Positions 1-7,556 of a stretch of DNA of 15,212 nucleotides are shown one piece after another. A program made the translations under genes and the position numbers. Under the pieces are notes generated by a model. That model saw only the letters and a list, made by a program, of their open reading frames with translations, had not been told where the DNA came from and searched no databases. This DNA is from Candidatus Fermentibacteraceae bacterium (GTDB lineage: Bacteria > Fermentibacterota > Fermentibacteria > Fermentibacterales > JCC-6): NCBI GenBank assembly GCA_029932015.1, contig JAOZQW010000019.1, positions 1-15,212 on the forward strand, in the 5' to 3' direction. The first letter of the stretch is position 1, and every line of letters begins with the position of its first letter.

Positions 1-1
1 T

Positions 2-1081
2 GGAGAGCTTCGGGAGGAACTCCAGAGGAAGGGTGCAATCTTCCTCACGAATACTGACACAGAGGTAGTTCTCCATCTGATGTCCAGGGAGCTCGAAGCC
101 GCTGATTACGATGTTCGCCAGGCACTCGAGATAGCTCTTGGCCGGCTTAGTGGAGCCTACTGTCTCTTGCTCGCCACTCCGGAAGGTATTTACGCGGTAA
201 GGGATCCACTCGGATTCCGCCCCCTGAGTCTCGGGAGATTTCCAAAGGGTGGCTGGATCGTTGCCAGTGAGAGTATTGCATTCTCTGTCTGCGGCGCAGA
301 ATACGTCAGGGAGGTCGAGGCGGGAGAGGTTCTCTACCTGGCCTATGATGGTGGCGAGCCATTTTCAGACAGATTCCAGCATACAGCCGATATGTTCGGG
401 ACAGATAAGAACCTTGCCCAGTGCATCTTTGAACACGTTTACTTCGCCAGGCCGGGCAGCAGGGTCTTTGGTGACAGCGTCTATTCCGTCAGGATCGAAA
501 TGGGCAGACAGCTTGCCAGGGAGCATCCTGCGAAGTGCGATATCGTCGCGCCAGTTCCTGACAGCGGTATGTTCGCCGCTCTCGGGTATTCCCGTGAGCT
601 GGGCATTCCATTTGACATGTGTTTTACAAGGAACCACTACATCGGAAGGACCTTCATAGATCCGGGACTGGCTGCTAGAGCGACGATGGTGATGCGCAAG
701 CTCCAGCCGATACCCGATGCAGTGGCCGGGAAGAGGGTCTGCGTTGTCGAGGACAGTATAGTAAGAGGGACTACCAGCCTCGCCAGGATCAGGGCGCTCA
801 GAGAGGCTGGCGCCAGCGAGGTTCACATGCGGGTATGCTGTCCGCCTCACAGGTTCGGCTGCTACTTTGGCATTGATTTCCCTAAGCAGACAGATCTGAT
901 AGCACGGAACCACAGCATCGCTGAGATATGCGGGATCCTTGGGCTCGACAGTCTGGGGTACCTATCCCGTGACGGGATGCTGACCTGCGTTTCGGCGCAT
1001 TCACCAGCCGATTATTGTACGGCATGCTTTGACGGGGAGTATCCACTGCCCCCTCCGGAGGGCGGTATCTCCGGAAGATGA
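2..1081 (+). CDS. purF: Amidophosphoribosyltransferase, C-terminal part (5' end outside window)
   Basis: This enzyme makes 5-phosphoribosylamine from PRPP and glutamine, the first committed step of purine synthesis in the cytoplasm. The reading frame is open from base 2, so the N-terminal catalytic cysteine and part of the glutaminase domain lie outside the window. Visible glutaminase residues include ALGRLSGAYCLLL and RDPLGFRPLSLG. The phosphoribosyltransferase domain follows, with CIFEHVYFARPGS and the PRPP loop VCVVEDSIVRGTTS. Cysteines in AQCIFEH, FGCYFGID and the C-terminal YCTACFDGEYP match the four 4Fe-4S ligands known in the Bacillus-type enzyme, so this is probably the Fe-S form. It ends in TGA, 25 bases before guaA, and the two are probably cotranscribed. 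Identification is firm. Confidence 0.96.
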   Translation, partial: GELREELQRKGAIFLTNTDTEVVLHLMSRELEAADYDVRQALEIALGRLSGAYCLLLATPEGIYAVRDPLGFRPLSLGRFPKGGWIVASESIAFSVCGAEYVREVEAGEVLYLAYDGGEPFSDRFQHTADMFGTDKNLAQCIFEHVYFARPGSRVFGDSVYSVRIEMGRQLAREHPAKCDIVAPVPDSGMFAALGYSRELGIPFDMCFTRNHYIGRTFIDPGLAARATMVMRKLQPIPDAVAGKRVCVVEDSIVRGTTSLARIRALREAGASEVHMRVCCPPHRFGCYFGIDFPKQTDLIARNHSIAEICGILGLDSLGYLSRDGMLTCVSAHSPADYCTACFDGEYPLPPPEGGISGR

Positions 1082-1091
1082 ACACCACAGC

Positions 1092-1099
1092 GGGAGAGG
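1092..1099 (+). promoter_or_regulatory. Ribosome binding site that fixes the guaA start
   Basis: GGGAGAGG lies 7 bases before ATG 1107. It supports that start over an upstream in-frame ATG at 1029, which would overlap purF and add 26 residues not expected in GuaA. Confidence 0.7.
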
Positions 1100-1106
1100 C
1101 TTGCAG

Positions 1107-2648
1107 ATGATAAAGGGCGGAGTGGCGATTCTTGATTTCGGTTCGCAGTACAACCAGCTCATCGCACGGCGCATCAGAGAGATGGGTGTCTACTGTGAAC
1201 TCATTCCCGGCAATGCGCCGGTCAGCAGGATCCTCGAGATGTCTCCCGGAGCCATTATCCTCTCAGGGGGACCCTCCAGCGTTTATGCTGAGGATTCTCC
1301 TCAGCCCGATCCAGCAGTACTTGATCTGGAACTCCCCATTCTCGGCATCTGTTATGGCATGCAGCTCCTTGCACTCCACGGCGGGGGAAGGGTTCAGGGT
1401 GGCTTCGACAGGGAGTACGGCCCTGCAAGGCTCTTTTACCCCGAAGCATCATTGCTCTTTGATGGAATCGAGGATGGTCTGCAGGCATGGATGAGCCACG
1501 GTGACAGGGTCGTCCAGATGCCTCCTGGCTATTCTGCTGCAGCTCATACGGACAGCCTGCCAATTGCTGCGATGGCTGATCCGGTCAGACTTAGATTCGC
1601 GGTGCAGTTTCATCCTGAAGTCAATCACACTGTCTTCGGCGATCGGCTGCTCAGGAACTTCGTTTTCAGCATCGGAGGGCTCAAACCCGAATGGAATATG
1701 AGCACCTTCAGGAGCAGAGCCATTCAGCATATCAGAGAGCGGCTGTCCCATGGGGGCCGGGTCATCCTCGGGCTTTCAGGTGGAGTGGATTCCTCGGTAG
1801 TTGCAGCTCTGCTCCATGAAGCGGTGCCTGACAGGTTCACACCGATCTTCGTTGATAACGGACTTCTCAGAAAAGGTGAGAGGGAATCGGTGGAGGAGAC
1901 CTTCAGGGATCACTTCGGAATGCCCCTGATCACGATAGACGGCGCCGAGGAGTTTCTTGGAGAGCTGGCTGGAGTTACCGATCCGGAGATGAAGCGGAAG
2001 ATAATAGGAAGGGTCTTCATCGAGCTCTTCGAGAAGGCTGCCGGCAGAATAGACGGTGTTACGCACCTTGCTCAGGGAACTCTCTATCCGGACGTGATAG
2101 AGAGCATCTCCTTCAAGGGTCCTTCAGCTACGATCAAGAGCCATCATAATGTCGGGGGGCTCCCCGAGAGGATGAACCTTGAACTCCTCGAACCTCTCCG
2201 CGAGCTCTTCAAGGATGAGGTCAGGGAGCTAGGCAGAGAACTGGGTCTTCCTGAAGCCATGGTCTCCAGACATCCATTCCCCGGACCGGGTCTGGCAGTA
2301 AGGATCCTTGGAGATGTTAACCGCGAGGATCTGCACATTCTTAGACAGGCGGACCGCATCTATATGGATTACCTCCACGAGAGTGGCATTTATGATGAGA
2401 TATGGCAGGCATTTGCCGTACTCCTGCCCGTCAGGACCGTTGGTGTCATGGGTGATCAGAGGACCTATGACAGAGTCATCGCACTGAGGGCCGTTACTTC
2501 AACAGACGGGATGACAGCCGACTGGTACAGGATGGACCTGGAGCATCTTGCGAAGATATCCTCCAGGATAGTGAACAGGGTCAAGGGAGTCAGCAGGATA
2601 GTCTATGATGTCTCCAGCAAACCTCCCGGAACGATTGAATGGGAGTAG
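1107..2648 (+). CDS. guaA: GMP synthase (glutamine-hydrolysing)
   Basis: GuaA converts XMP to GMP using ATP and ammonia from glutamine. The 513-residue length is usual for the family. The N-terminal class I glutamine amidotransferase domain begins VAILDFGSQYNQLIARRIRE. Its nucleophile is Cys82 in GICYGMQ, with His169 and Glu171 in QFHPEV completing the triad. The ATP pyrophosphatase domain has the P-loop LSGGVDSSV (Ser224 to Ser230). The C-terminal dimerisation domain contains RHPFPGPGLAVRILG and ends KPPGTIEWE, the normal GuaA terminus, followed by TAG. That ending also shows TAG is read as a stop in this genome. The gene lies just downstream of purF, so both purine steps are probably expressed together. 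No frameshift or missing residue is seen. Confidence 0.97.
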   Translation: MIKGGVAILDFGSQYNQLIARRIREMGVYCELIPGNAPVSRILEMSPGAIILSGGPSSVYAEDSPQPDPAVLDLELPILGICYGMQLLALHGGGRVQGGFDREYGPARLFYPEASLLFDGIEDGLQAWMSHGDRVVQMPPGYSAAAHTDSLPIAAMADPVRLRFAVQFHPEVNHTVFGDRLLRNFVFSIGGLKPEWNMSTFRSRAIQHIRERLSHGGRVILGLSGGVDSSVVAALLHEAVPDRFTPIFVDNGLLRKGERESVEETFRDHFGMPLITIDGAEEFLGELAGVTDPEMKRKIIGRVFIELFEKAAGRIDGVTHLAQGTLYPDVIESISFKGPSATIKSHHNVGGLPERMNLELLEPLRELFKDEVRELGRELGLPEAMVSRHPFPGPGLAVRILGDVNREDLHILRQADRIYMDYLHESGIYDEIWQAFAVLLPVRTVGVMGDQRTYDRVIALRAVTSTDGMTADWYRMDLEHLAKISSRIVNRVKGVSRIVYDVSSKPPGTIEWE

Positions 2649-2742
2649 TTGCTGCGTGTTGGTTCAGTTAATTCATTCGAAGGCAGATGATCGGGGTCTG
2701 TGAAACCCTGCCAGATATGCAATTGCTCTGAAAGGAATCCAC

Positions 2743-3573
2743 ATGAGGACATCGGGAAAGTCACCTGAATCAGTACTACTGCTTGTATTACTCGTGTTGA
2801 TCGTGAATGTCGAATTATCGATTGCCGATTCCCCCTCACAGGATCCAGTACTCCCTGAAGGAATGGAGTTCGTTTCGATCCCTGCTGGTGATTTCATGAT
2901 GGGTTCACCTGTTTCAGAAGCAGGGCGGTATCATGATGAAGAGAGTCACAGCGTCTCCATCGGTTCATTCGAACTTATGACGACCGAAGTGACCCAGGGA
3001 ATGTGGGAAGAGGTGATGGGAGTATCGGTCGAGTACCAGTTCAGCAGCGCGAACGATGACTATGGACTTGCGGGGACGGGTGATGACTATCCCATCTACT
3101 ATGTCTCATGGAATGACTGCCGGGAATTCATATCCGAGCTCAACGGCATCGATCCGGATCATACTTACCGTCTCCCGACTGAAGCGGAGTGGGAATACGC
3201 CTGCCGCGCCGGCTCCACTACGGCCTACTATTGGGGCAGCAGCGATTCCGACAGCGCCATGAGTGAGTATTGCTGGTATGTGGTGAACTCTGATTCAGAA
3301 GCTCATCCTGTGGGTGTCCTGCAGCCCAACGAATGGGGTCTGTACGACATGAGTGGGAACGTATGGGAATGGTGCGAGGATAATTATACGGAAGACTACG
3401 CTGAATGTCCGACCGATGGTTCGGCGTATGAGGGATCAGAAACCCGGCGCATTCTGCGCGGTGGGGGCTGGTTCTTCTACCCGAGTTACTGCCGCTCTGC
3501 ATATCGGAATCTTGATTCCCCGGACTACGCCAACAGCAACATTGGTTTTCGCCTTGCAAGGTCAGCAACATGA
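2743..3573 (+). CDS. Exported FGE/SUMF1-fold protein lacking one catalytic cysteine
   Basis: The 276-residue protein begins with an N-terminal hydrophobic stretch (VLLLVLLVLIVNV, about residues 11-23), read as a signal peptide. The rest is a formylglycine-generating-enzyme (sulfatase-modifying factor) fold. Visible motifs are MEFVSIPAGDFMMGS (41-55), YYVSWNDC (119-126), RLPTEAEWEYACRAG (143-157), the family signature WGLYDMSGNVWEWCEDNY (198-215) and RGGGWFFYPSYC (239-250), then NIGFRLAR. True FGE uses two cysteines five residues apart in the RGG region. Here the second is Cys250 but the first position is Phe245, so classical cysteine-to-formylglycine conversion is unlikely. No sulfatase gene is in view. 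It may be a binding or structural member of this broad family, working outside the cytoplasm. AAGGAA precedes the start. A relic of a related gene lies at 6271-6333. Confidence 0.85.
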   Translation: MRTSGKSPESVLLLVLLVLIVNVELSIADSPSQDPVLPEGMEFVSIPAGDFMMGSPVSEAGRYHDEESHSVSIGSFELMTTEVTQGMWEEVMGVSVEYQFSSANDDYGLAGTGDDYPIYYVSWNDCREFISELNGIDPDHTYRLPTEAEWEYACRAGSTTAYYWGSSDSDSAMSEYCWYVVNSDSEAHPVGVLQPNEWGLYDMSGNVWEWCEDNYTEDYAECPTDGSAYEGSETRRILRGGGWFFYPSYCRSAYRNLDSPDYANSNIGFRLARSAT

Positions 3574-3602
3574 GCTGTCCCAGCAATGCCGATTACCGAG
3601 AA

Positions 3603-3628
3603 GGAAGGATCTGAAACCTCATCCTTCC
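3603..3628 (+). repeat. Perfect 8-bp hairpin between two exported-protein genes
   Basis: GGAAGGAT at 3603-3610 and ATCCTTCC at 3621-3628 are perfect inverted copies around a 10-base loop. No T-run follows, so it does not look like a standard intrinsic terminator. It could be a transcript-processing or attenuation structure, or chance. Confidence 0.4.
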
Positions 3629-3673
3629 GGTGACAGTGAGTATCGGTGAATTGAACCGCTATCGGAGGACACA

Positions 3674-4912
3674 ATGCTATTTCTTATTCTGGCACTTGTG
3701 GGATCACCAGTTGTGGTTTCAGGTGGTCCTGAAATAGACTACATGCCTTCCCCGCTGCAGAACTCAGATGGTTCCATAATGGTGGCTTTCGAGAGGATGA
3801 CTCCGCCAGGGCAAGGCTTCATAGGCGATATATTCGTGACTTCAAGTACCGATACCGGCTCAACCTGGTCCACTCCGGCAGTTGTGGTTGAAGGTCCGGC
3901 CAACCAGAGACATCCTGCGCTGGTTCATGTTCTCTCAGGCGGCTACAGGATAGTCTACCTTTCAGACGAAACTGGAGGATACGGGATATTCTCTGCTTTT
4001 TCCCCCGATGGAGCAGTATGGACCGAAGAAGGGCAGGTTGACCTTGGATGGGCAGCCGGGAGTTTCGGGAACCCAACTGTCACAGCCGAAGGGGACACGG
4101 TACTTGTCTTGTCCTACGACAAGTTCTTCGGACAGGGGGGATACCTGGCACGGTCCACAGATGGAGGAACCTCCTGGGACACGGATATGCGCCTCATCAA
4201 CATAAAGGGCAGGCTGAACAGAATTCTCAGACATCCCGACGGCACCTACCTGTGCGGATGGCAGGAGACCGGCGGTGGAAGCGTAGTCAACATATTTGCT
4301 TCGCACAGCTCCGATCTTGAAACCTGGGCGCCTTCCGACTCTCTTACAACCAACAATAACGGACATGATGCCATGCCATTCGTCGACGAGAACCAGGTCG
4401 CCTGGATCTATTACGCTAAGTACGAGGGAATGGTATACAGGATCATGCGCCGTGAGATCCCTTCGTGGGGAAGCTACGGTGAGGAACTGCTTGTGTATGG
4501 GGATAGCCACCATGCTACCCAACCCCATCCTCTTCTGCTCGAAGACGGCAGAACAGCACTTTTCTGGGGAAGCTGGTGGAACGACTACAACGAGTCCGAC
4601 GTTATGATGGAGATCCTTGACTTCACAGGCATCGAGGGAGATGTGAGCGAAGGAAGTCCCATGTCAGTCAGTCTTTACCCCTCGCCATTCACAGGAGCAT
4701 TAACTGTAGAGATCTGCTCTCCGGAATCCACTTCAGGTTCCATTGCGGTCTACGACCTTTCGGGACGGCAGGTGGAATCAATGTCTACAGATAGTCGCGT
4801 TGAAGGAGTTCATCTTTGGGAACCAGGGGATAATCTGCCTGCCGGGAGTTACATCATTCAGGTAAGATCAGGGGAGTATACGATTACAGAAAGGTGTCTC
4901 TACATTCCATAG
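3674..4912 (+). CDS. Secreted sialidase-like Asp-box protein with type IX sorting tail
   Basis: This 412-residue protein starts with a short signal peptide (MLFLILALVGSPVVVSG). Asp-box (BNR) turns of the S-x-D-x-G-x-T-W kind occur at SSTDTGSTW (57-65), SPDGAVW (110-116), RSTDGGTSW (160-168) and a weaker SSDLETW (212-218). They indicate a six-bladed propeller like that of sialidases and exo-glycosidases. I do not see the sialidase arginine triad clearly, so the enzymatic role is unproven; carbohydrate binding is equally possible. Residues from about 330 form a C-terminal sorting domain: VSLYPSPFTGALTVEI, then IAVYDLSGRQV, LPAGSYIIQVRSG and the end ERCLYIP. In Bacteroidetes and relatives such tails direct export through the type IX system and surface attachment. 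GGAGGA lies just before the ATG. The gene is 100 bases after the FGE-fold gene, on the same strand. Confidence 0.82.
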   Translation: MLFLILALVGSPVVVSGGPEIDYMPSPLQNSDGSIMVAFERMTPPGQGFIGDIFVTSSTDTGSTWSTPAVVVEGPANQRHPALVHVLSGGYRIVYLSDETGGYGIFSAFSPDGAVWTEEGQVDLGWAAGSFGNPTVTAEGDTVLVLSYDKFFGQGGYLARSTDGGTSWDTDMRLINIKGRLNRILRHPDGTYLCGWQETGGGSVVNIFASHSSDLETWAPSDSLTTNNNGHDAMPFVDENQVAWIYYAKYEGMVYRIMRREIPSWGSYGEELLVYGDSHHATQPHPLLLEDGRTALFWGSWWNDYNESDVMMEILDFTGIEGDVSEGSPMSVSLYPSPFTGALTVEICSPESTSGSIAVYDLSGRQVESMSTDSRVEGVHLWEPGDNLPAGSYIIQVRSGEYTITERCLYIP

Positions 4913-5000
4913 TACTTCGAATACTCGAGCCTGGAAGAACTGGTTCCGCATGACCGGAGATCAGGTATTCTTTGGCCGATCAGATGGCGATGTATCAGTT

Positions 5001-6161
5001 TCAACGCGGAGAAGGGTTATTTGAGATCGGAGTTGGATACCGATGGACGACCCAGTATGTGGATGTGATGAATGTCACGATAGTGGTGACCTGGATCACC
5101 ATTGCCCCCTTATCTGATAGAACACCTGCTGACAATGCCGAGAAGGCCACCAGGAGAGAGAACTCGCTTGACTGGCCCAGGCGAACCCCCAACTCTTTTC
5201 GCAGATCTGATGATTCACCAGTGCTTCGGAAGGCAAGGCGGAATACGGCAGCCTTCAGCGGTACCAGAATCACTCCGAAGGCGATGGCTGATAAGAGGAG
5301 ATAGGGATCGAGACGCAGGTCCAGTCTTGCTCCCACGGCGAAGAAAAAAAGAATAAGGAAGAATTCTCGAAGCGGTTTCAGATGCTCGGCAATGACAAGT
5401 GCGACCTTGCATGAAGCTATCGAGATTCCTGCAACGAAAGCGCCGAGTTCGTAGGACAGACCCAGTATGTGAGCAGTTTCCGCCCATAACAGGCACCATG
5501 CCAGTGTTGCAAGGAAGGTATACTCCTGAACCACATCGAACTTCTTGAGCAGGGGTATCATCACGAACCGTACACCAAGGAAAGCAAACAGGCCGAGAAG
5601 CACTAATTTCCCTGCAAGAAAAGCAAAGGTAACAAGCACATGATCACTGTTTTCACCTGTGATGAACAGGATAACAAGAATGGCCAGCATGTCCTGCAGA
5701 AGAAGGACACTGGTCATGACCTCGCCCGTTCGTCTGTGATGAAGCGTGATAATGGGAATCAGTTTCAGGCCAACAACCGTACTTGAGAACATCATGGCTG
5801 CGCCGATGACTACGGAACTCCTTACGTCAAGCCCAAGCAGCAATGCAAAAAGAAGAGACAACCCTCCGAAGAAGACTGATGTGACAAATGTAAGGAGTGA
5901 AGTCTTTCGGAATAGTCTGATCAGCTTAGCCGGCTGCAGGTTAAGACCAATAAGAAAGAGCAGGAGAATAACACCAATGTGAGATATCTGCTCAATATGA
6001 TCTGTTCTGGTGATGAGAGCTAACCCGCTTGGACCAACTACTATACCGAGAGTGATATAGGCTATGATGATTGGCTGTTTTGCGTAGAGAAACAAGGTTC
6101 CCAGTACGGCTGCGCCAACAGCGATCACACTCAGTTCGAATACAATGCTATCAAGGTTCAT
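5001..6161 (-). CDS. Cation/proton antiporter, CPA2 (KefB/Na+/H+ exchanger) family
   Basis: The 386-residue protein is strongly hydrophobic, with roughly twelve membrane segments. It has the order of a Na+/H+ exchanger domain: KQPIIIAYITLGIVVGPSG near the N-terminus, then LLLFLIGLNL, MMFSSTVVGLKL (about 123-134), LLLQDMLAI with the conserved Gln156-Asp157, GLSYELGAFVAGISIA (234-249), FFFAVGARLDL and LGQSSEFSLLVAFSA. It probably exchanges Na+ or K+ for protons across the inner membrane. It stops after the membrane domain, without the C-terminal RCK/TrkA-N nucleotide-binding domain of KefB/KefC, so glutathione- or NAD-gated control like that of Kef is not expected. The start ATG has only a weak ribosome site (GATAAG). 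The gene converges with the Asp-box gene. The ion is not deducible from sequence. Confidence 0.88.
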   Translation of the reverse strand: MNLDSIVFELSVIAVGAAVLGTLFLYAKQPIIIAYITLGIVVGPSGLALITRTDHIEQISHIGVILLLFLIGLNLQPAKLIRLFRKTSLLTFVTSVFFGGLSLLFALLLGLDVRSSVVIGAAMMFSSTVVGLKLIPIITLHHRRTGEVMTSVLLLQDMLAILVILFITGENSDHVLVTFAFLAGKLVLLGLFAFLGVRFVMIPLLKKFDVVQEYTFLATLAWCLLWAETAHILGLSYELGAFVAGISIASCKVALVIAEHLKPLREFFLILFFFAVGARLDLRLDPYLLLSAIAFGVILVPLKAAVFRLAFRSTGESSDLRKELGVRLGQSSEFSLLVAFSALSAGVLSDKGAMVIQVTTIVTFITSTYWVVHRYPTPISNNPSPR

Positions 6162-6270
6162 ATTCTTATCATATTAAATTTCCCTGAACGTTAACTGCAT
6201 CTATCAGTGGCATCGCACTCCGGCTCCAGAACCTGCGGCTCTGTCCTGTACTCTGTCGCCTTTCCGACAA

Positions 6271-6333
6271 GTGATGGGAATAGCAGTGGAGTACAAGCTG
6301 GAAAGCTCCAATGACAATTACGGACTCACAGGG
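6271..6333 (+). pseudogene. Relic of a second FGE-fold gene (21 codons)
   Basis: Read on the + strand from GTG 6271, this stretch encodes VMGIAVEY, then KLE, then SSNDNYGLTG. Residues 91-111 of the FGE-fold protein at 2743-3573 read VMGVSVEY, then QFS, then SANDDYGLAG. Thirteen of 21 residues match with no gap. There is no start context, no recognisable FGE sequence on either side, and the similarity ends at a GGGCCCCGGG block only 8 bases from the end of the opposing gene's sorting tail. The DNA differs from the intact gene at many third positions, so this is a remnant of a diverged paralogue, not a recent copy. Confidence 0.65.
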
Positions 6334-6341
6334 CCCCGGGT

Positions 6342-6521
6342 TCAGTCCAGCATGACGAAACTTACTATCTCTCTCTTCTCACCTGCGATCAGCACACAGT
6401 GATAGGCACCGGGGGAGAGGTCGGCTATTTCTACTTTTAGCTCACCAGGACCGCACGATCCATTTATTGGCACGGCTGAAAGCCGACCATCCGCAGAATA
6501 CACGCGTTACGAGATGTGCTC
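6342..6521 (-). pseudogene. Detached C-terminal sorting tail of the 6522-7421 gene
   Basis: In the same frame as the upstream gene, after its TAG stop (6522-6524), reading continues EHIS, then a TAA stop (6507-6509), then RVYSADGRLSAV, SCGPGELKVEIADLSPGAY, HCVLIAGEKREI and VSFVMLD, ending in TGA (6342-6344). This is a normal second half of a type IX C-terminal sorting domain, whose first half (AGPNPAHGLFQLNLSI) ends the upstream protein. Two stops within five codons separate the halves with the frame kept. Either the tail has decayed, or these are sequence errors, or there is readthrough. Confidence 0.75.
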
Positions 6522-7421
6522 CTACACATGGATAGAGAGGTTCAGTTGAAAGAGGCCATGGGCGGGATTTGGACCGGCTTGAATCAGGGCCGGGTTGCTG
6601 CTCTCATGACCCTCGGCGATGCCGGTTCCATTCCAGCCGGCTATCATTGCCATCATCCACCAGAGCGCTTCACCCTTCTGGGTGCAGCTTTCAGCAGTAG
6701 TGTGACCATAGACATCACCATAGAATGCAGGGTGCTCCGCAGGGATCTGGCTGCCACCGTAGGAGTATGTGTGCTGCTCCCATTGTGCAGAACCCGGATT
6801 GTACCACCAGCTGTCCAGGTCCGCGAAGTCGAAGAGCCATTTACCGTTCGTAGTGCAGTAACTCCTGATCTGTTCGTTACGGAGCCAGCGATTGTATCCT
6901 GAGCTACCGGTACCCTGGGCATTGCCAGTGAAGTAGATGAATGTCACTCCAGGATACTCGGATTCCAGTACTGACATCGAATCCAGGTAAGCCTGCACCT
7001 GACTTTCGCTGTAATAGTCGCACTGGCTGCACCAGCCCCACATTGATGTTGATATTGTTGGATTGTGATCGAGAACATCACGTGTAAGTCCCATTCCACC
7101 TGCTGTTTCCCAGTACAGGTCAGGACTGATGTAAGTGACGCCCTCCTGACCATCAAAGATGCACCATGCACCAGGAACCGAAGGCAGATAGGAACTCCCT
7201 GTCTCGTACGCATAGACTGAATCAGCCTGTTCGATGAACTGGAGTCCCCAGTTGAGCTGAGAGCCGTGGGAGGTGTGGGCATAGTGCGAGAAGGTCTGCT
7301 TGACCTGCTCTATCCATGCAGATGGAACCTGATCAAGGTCAGCGCACGTGTGATCTATTACTGCCTGAGCGGTGACCGATGCAACTATGGTGAATAGAAG
7401 GACTGGAATGAGTGGTCTCAT
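6522..7421 (-). CDS. Secreted protein of unknown function with truncated sorting domain
   Basis: The 299-residue product has a signal peptide (MRPLIPVLLFTIVASVTAQA, cleavage near residue 20). The mature part opens IDHTCADLDQVPSAWIEQV and contains the His-rich HYAHTSHGSQL (46-56). Later come DVLDHNPTIS, WGWCSQCDYYSESQVQAYL, FIYFTGNAQGTGSSG, FDFADLDSWW and AEHPAFYGDVYGHTTAESC. The Asp/His-containing blocks and the spacing of hydrophobic strands recall SGNH-type hydrolases, but I do not find a clear catalytic GDS motif, so no activity is assigned. It ends with AGPNPAHGLFQLNLSI, the beginning of a type IX sorting domain, and then stops early; the rest of the domain lies beyond two stops. Without it the protein may stay in the periplasm. 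The ribosome site AAAGGAG lies 6 bases before ATG. Confidence 0.75.
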   Translation of the reverse strand: MRPLIPVLLFTIVASVTAQAVIDHTCADLDQVPSAWIEQVKQTFSHYAHTSHGSQLNWGLQFIEQADSVYAYETGSSYLPSVPGAWCIFDGQEGVTYISPDLYWETAGGMGLTRDVLDHNPTISTSMWGWCSQCDYYSESQVQAYLDSMSVLESEYPGVTFIYFTGNAQGTGSSGYNRWLRNEQIRSYCTTNGKWLFDFADLDSWWYNPGSAQWEQHTYSYGGSQIPAEHPAFYGDVYGHTTAESCTQKGEALWWMMAMIAGWNGTGIAEGHESSNPALIQAGPNPAHGLFQLNLSIHV

Positions 7422-7427
7422 ATACGA

Positions 7428-7434
7428 CTCCTTT
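7428..7434 (-). promoter_or_regulatory. Ribosome binding site of the secreted-protein gene
   Basis: AAAGGAG on the minus strand, six bases before ATG 7421, supports that start and shows that translation initiation is intact although the 3' end of the gene is broken. Confidence 0.65.
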
Positions 7435-7538
7435 CCACATTGCCTGTGAAGTTATTAGTTCTGCAGATGTCCTCGTCAAACACCTTGAGCAATCCGCACT
7501 GGACCGGAGCGCGAAGTGAGACTAGCTTCCACGCTGAC

Positions 7539-7549
7539 GGAAGGAAGGG
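7539..7549 (+). promoter_or_regulatory. Ribosome binding site that favours the GTG start at 7557
   Basis: GGAAGGAAGGG lies 7 bases before GTG 7557. An in-frame ATG at 7440 lacks such a site and would add a polar 39-residue leader unlike a permease N-terminus. Confidence 0.65.
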
Positions 7550-7556
7550 CAATAAT

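Noticed and set aside
365..913. Long open frame on the minus strand inside purF (182 codons)
   Set aside because: It lies wholly opposite a clear purF reading frame with all family motifs; its product shows no recognisable family.
2649..2742. Terminator after guaA
   Set aside because: Only a short GGGGT/AACCC pairing is present with no T-run, so it is not supported.
6507..6524. TAG/TAA reassigned to an amino acid
   Set aside because: TAG correctly ends guaA, the Asp-box gene and the second permease half, and TAA ends the lipoprotein and PrsW genes at the expected family ends.
6516..6902. Plus-strand open frame opposite the secreted-protein gene
   Set aside because: The minus frame has a signal peptide, a strong ribosome site and the sorting-domain start, so this is a shadow.
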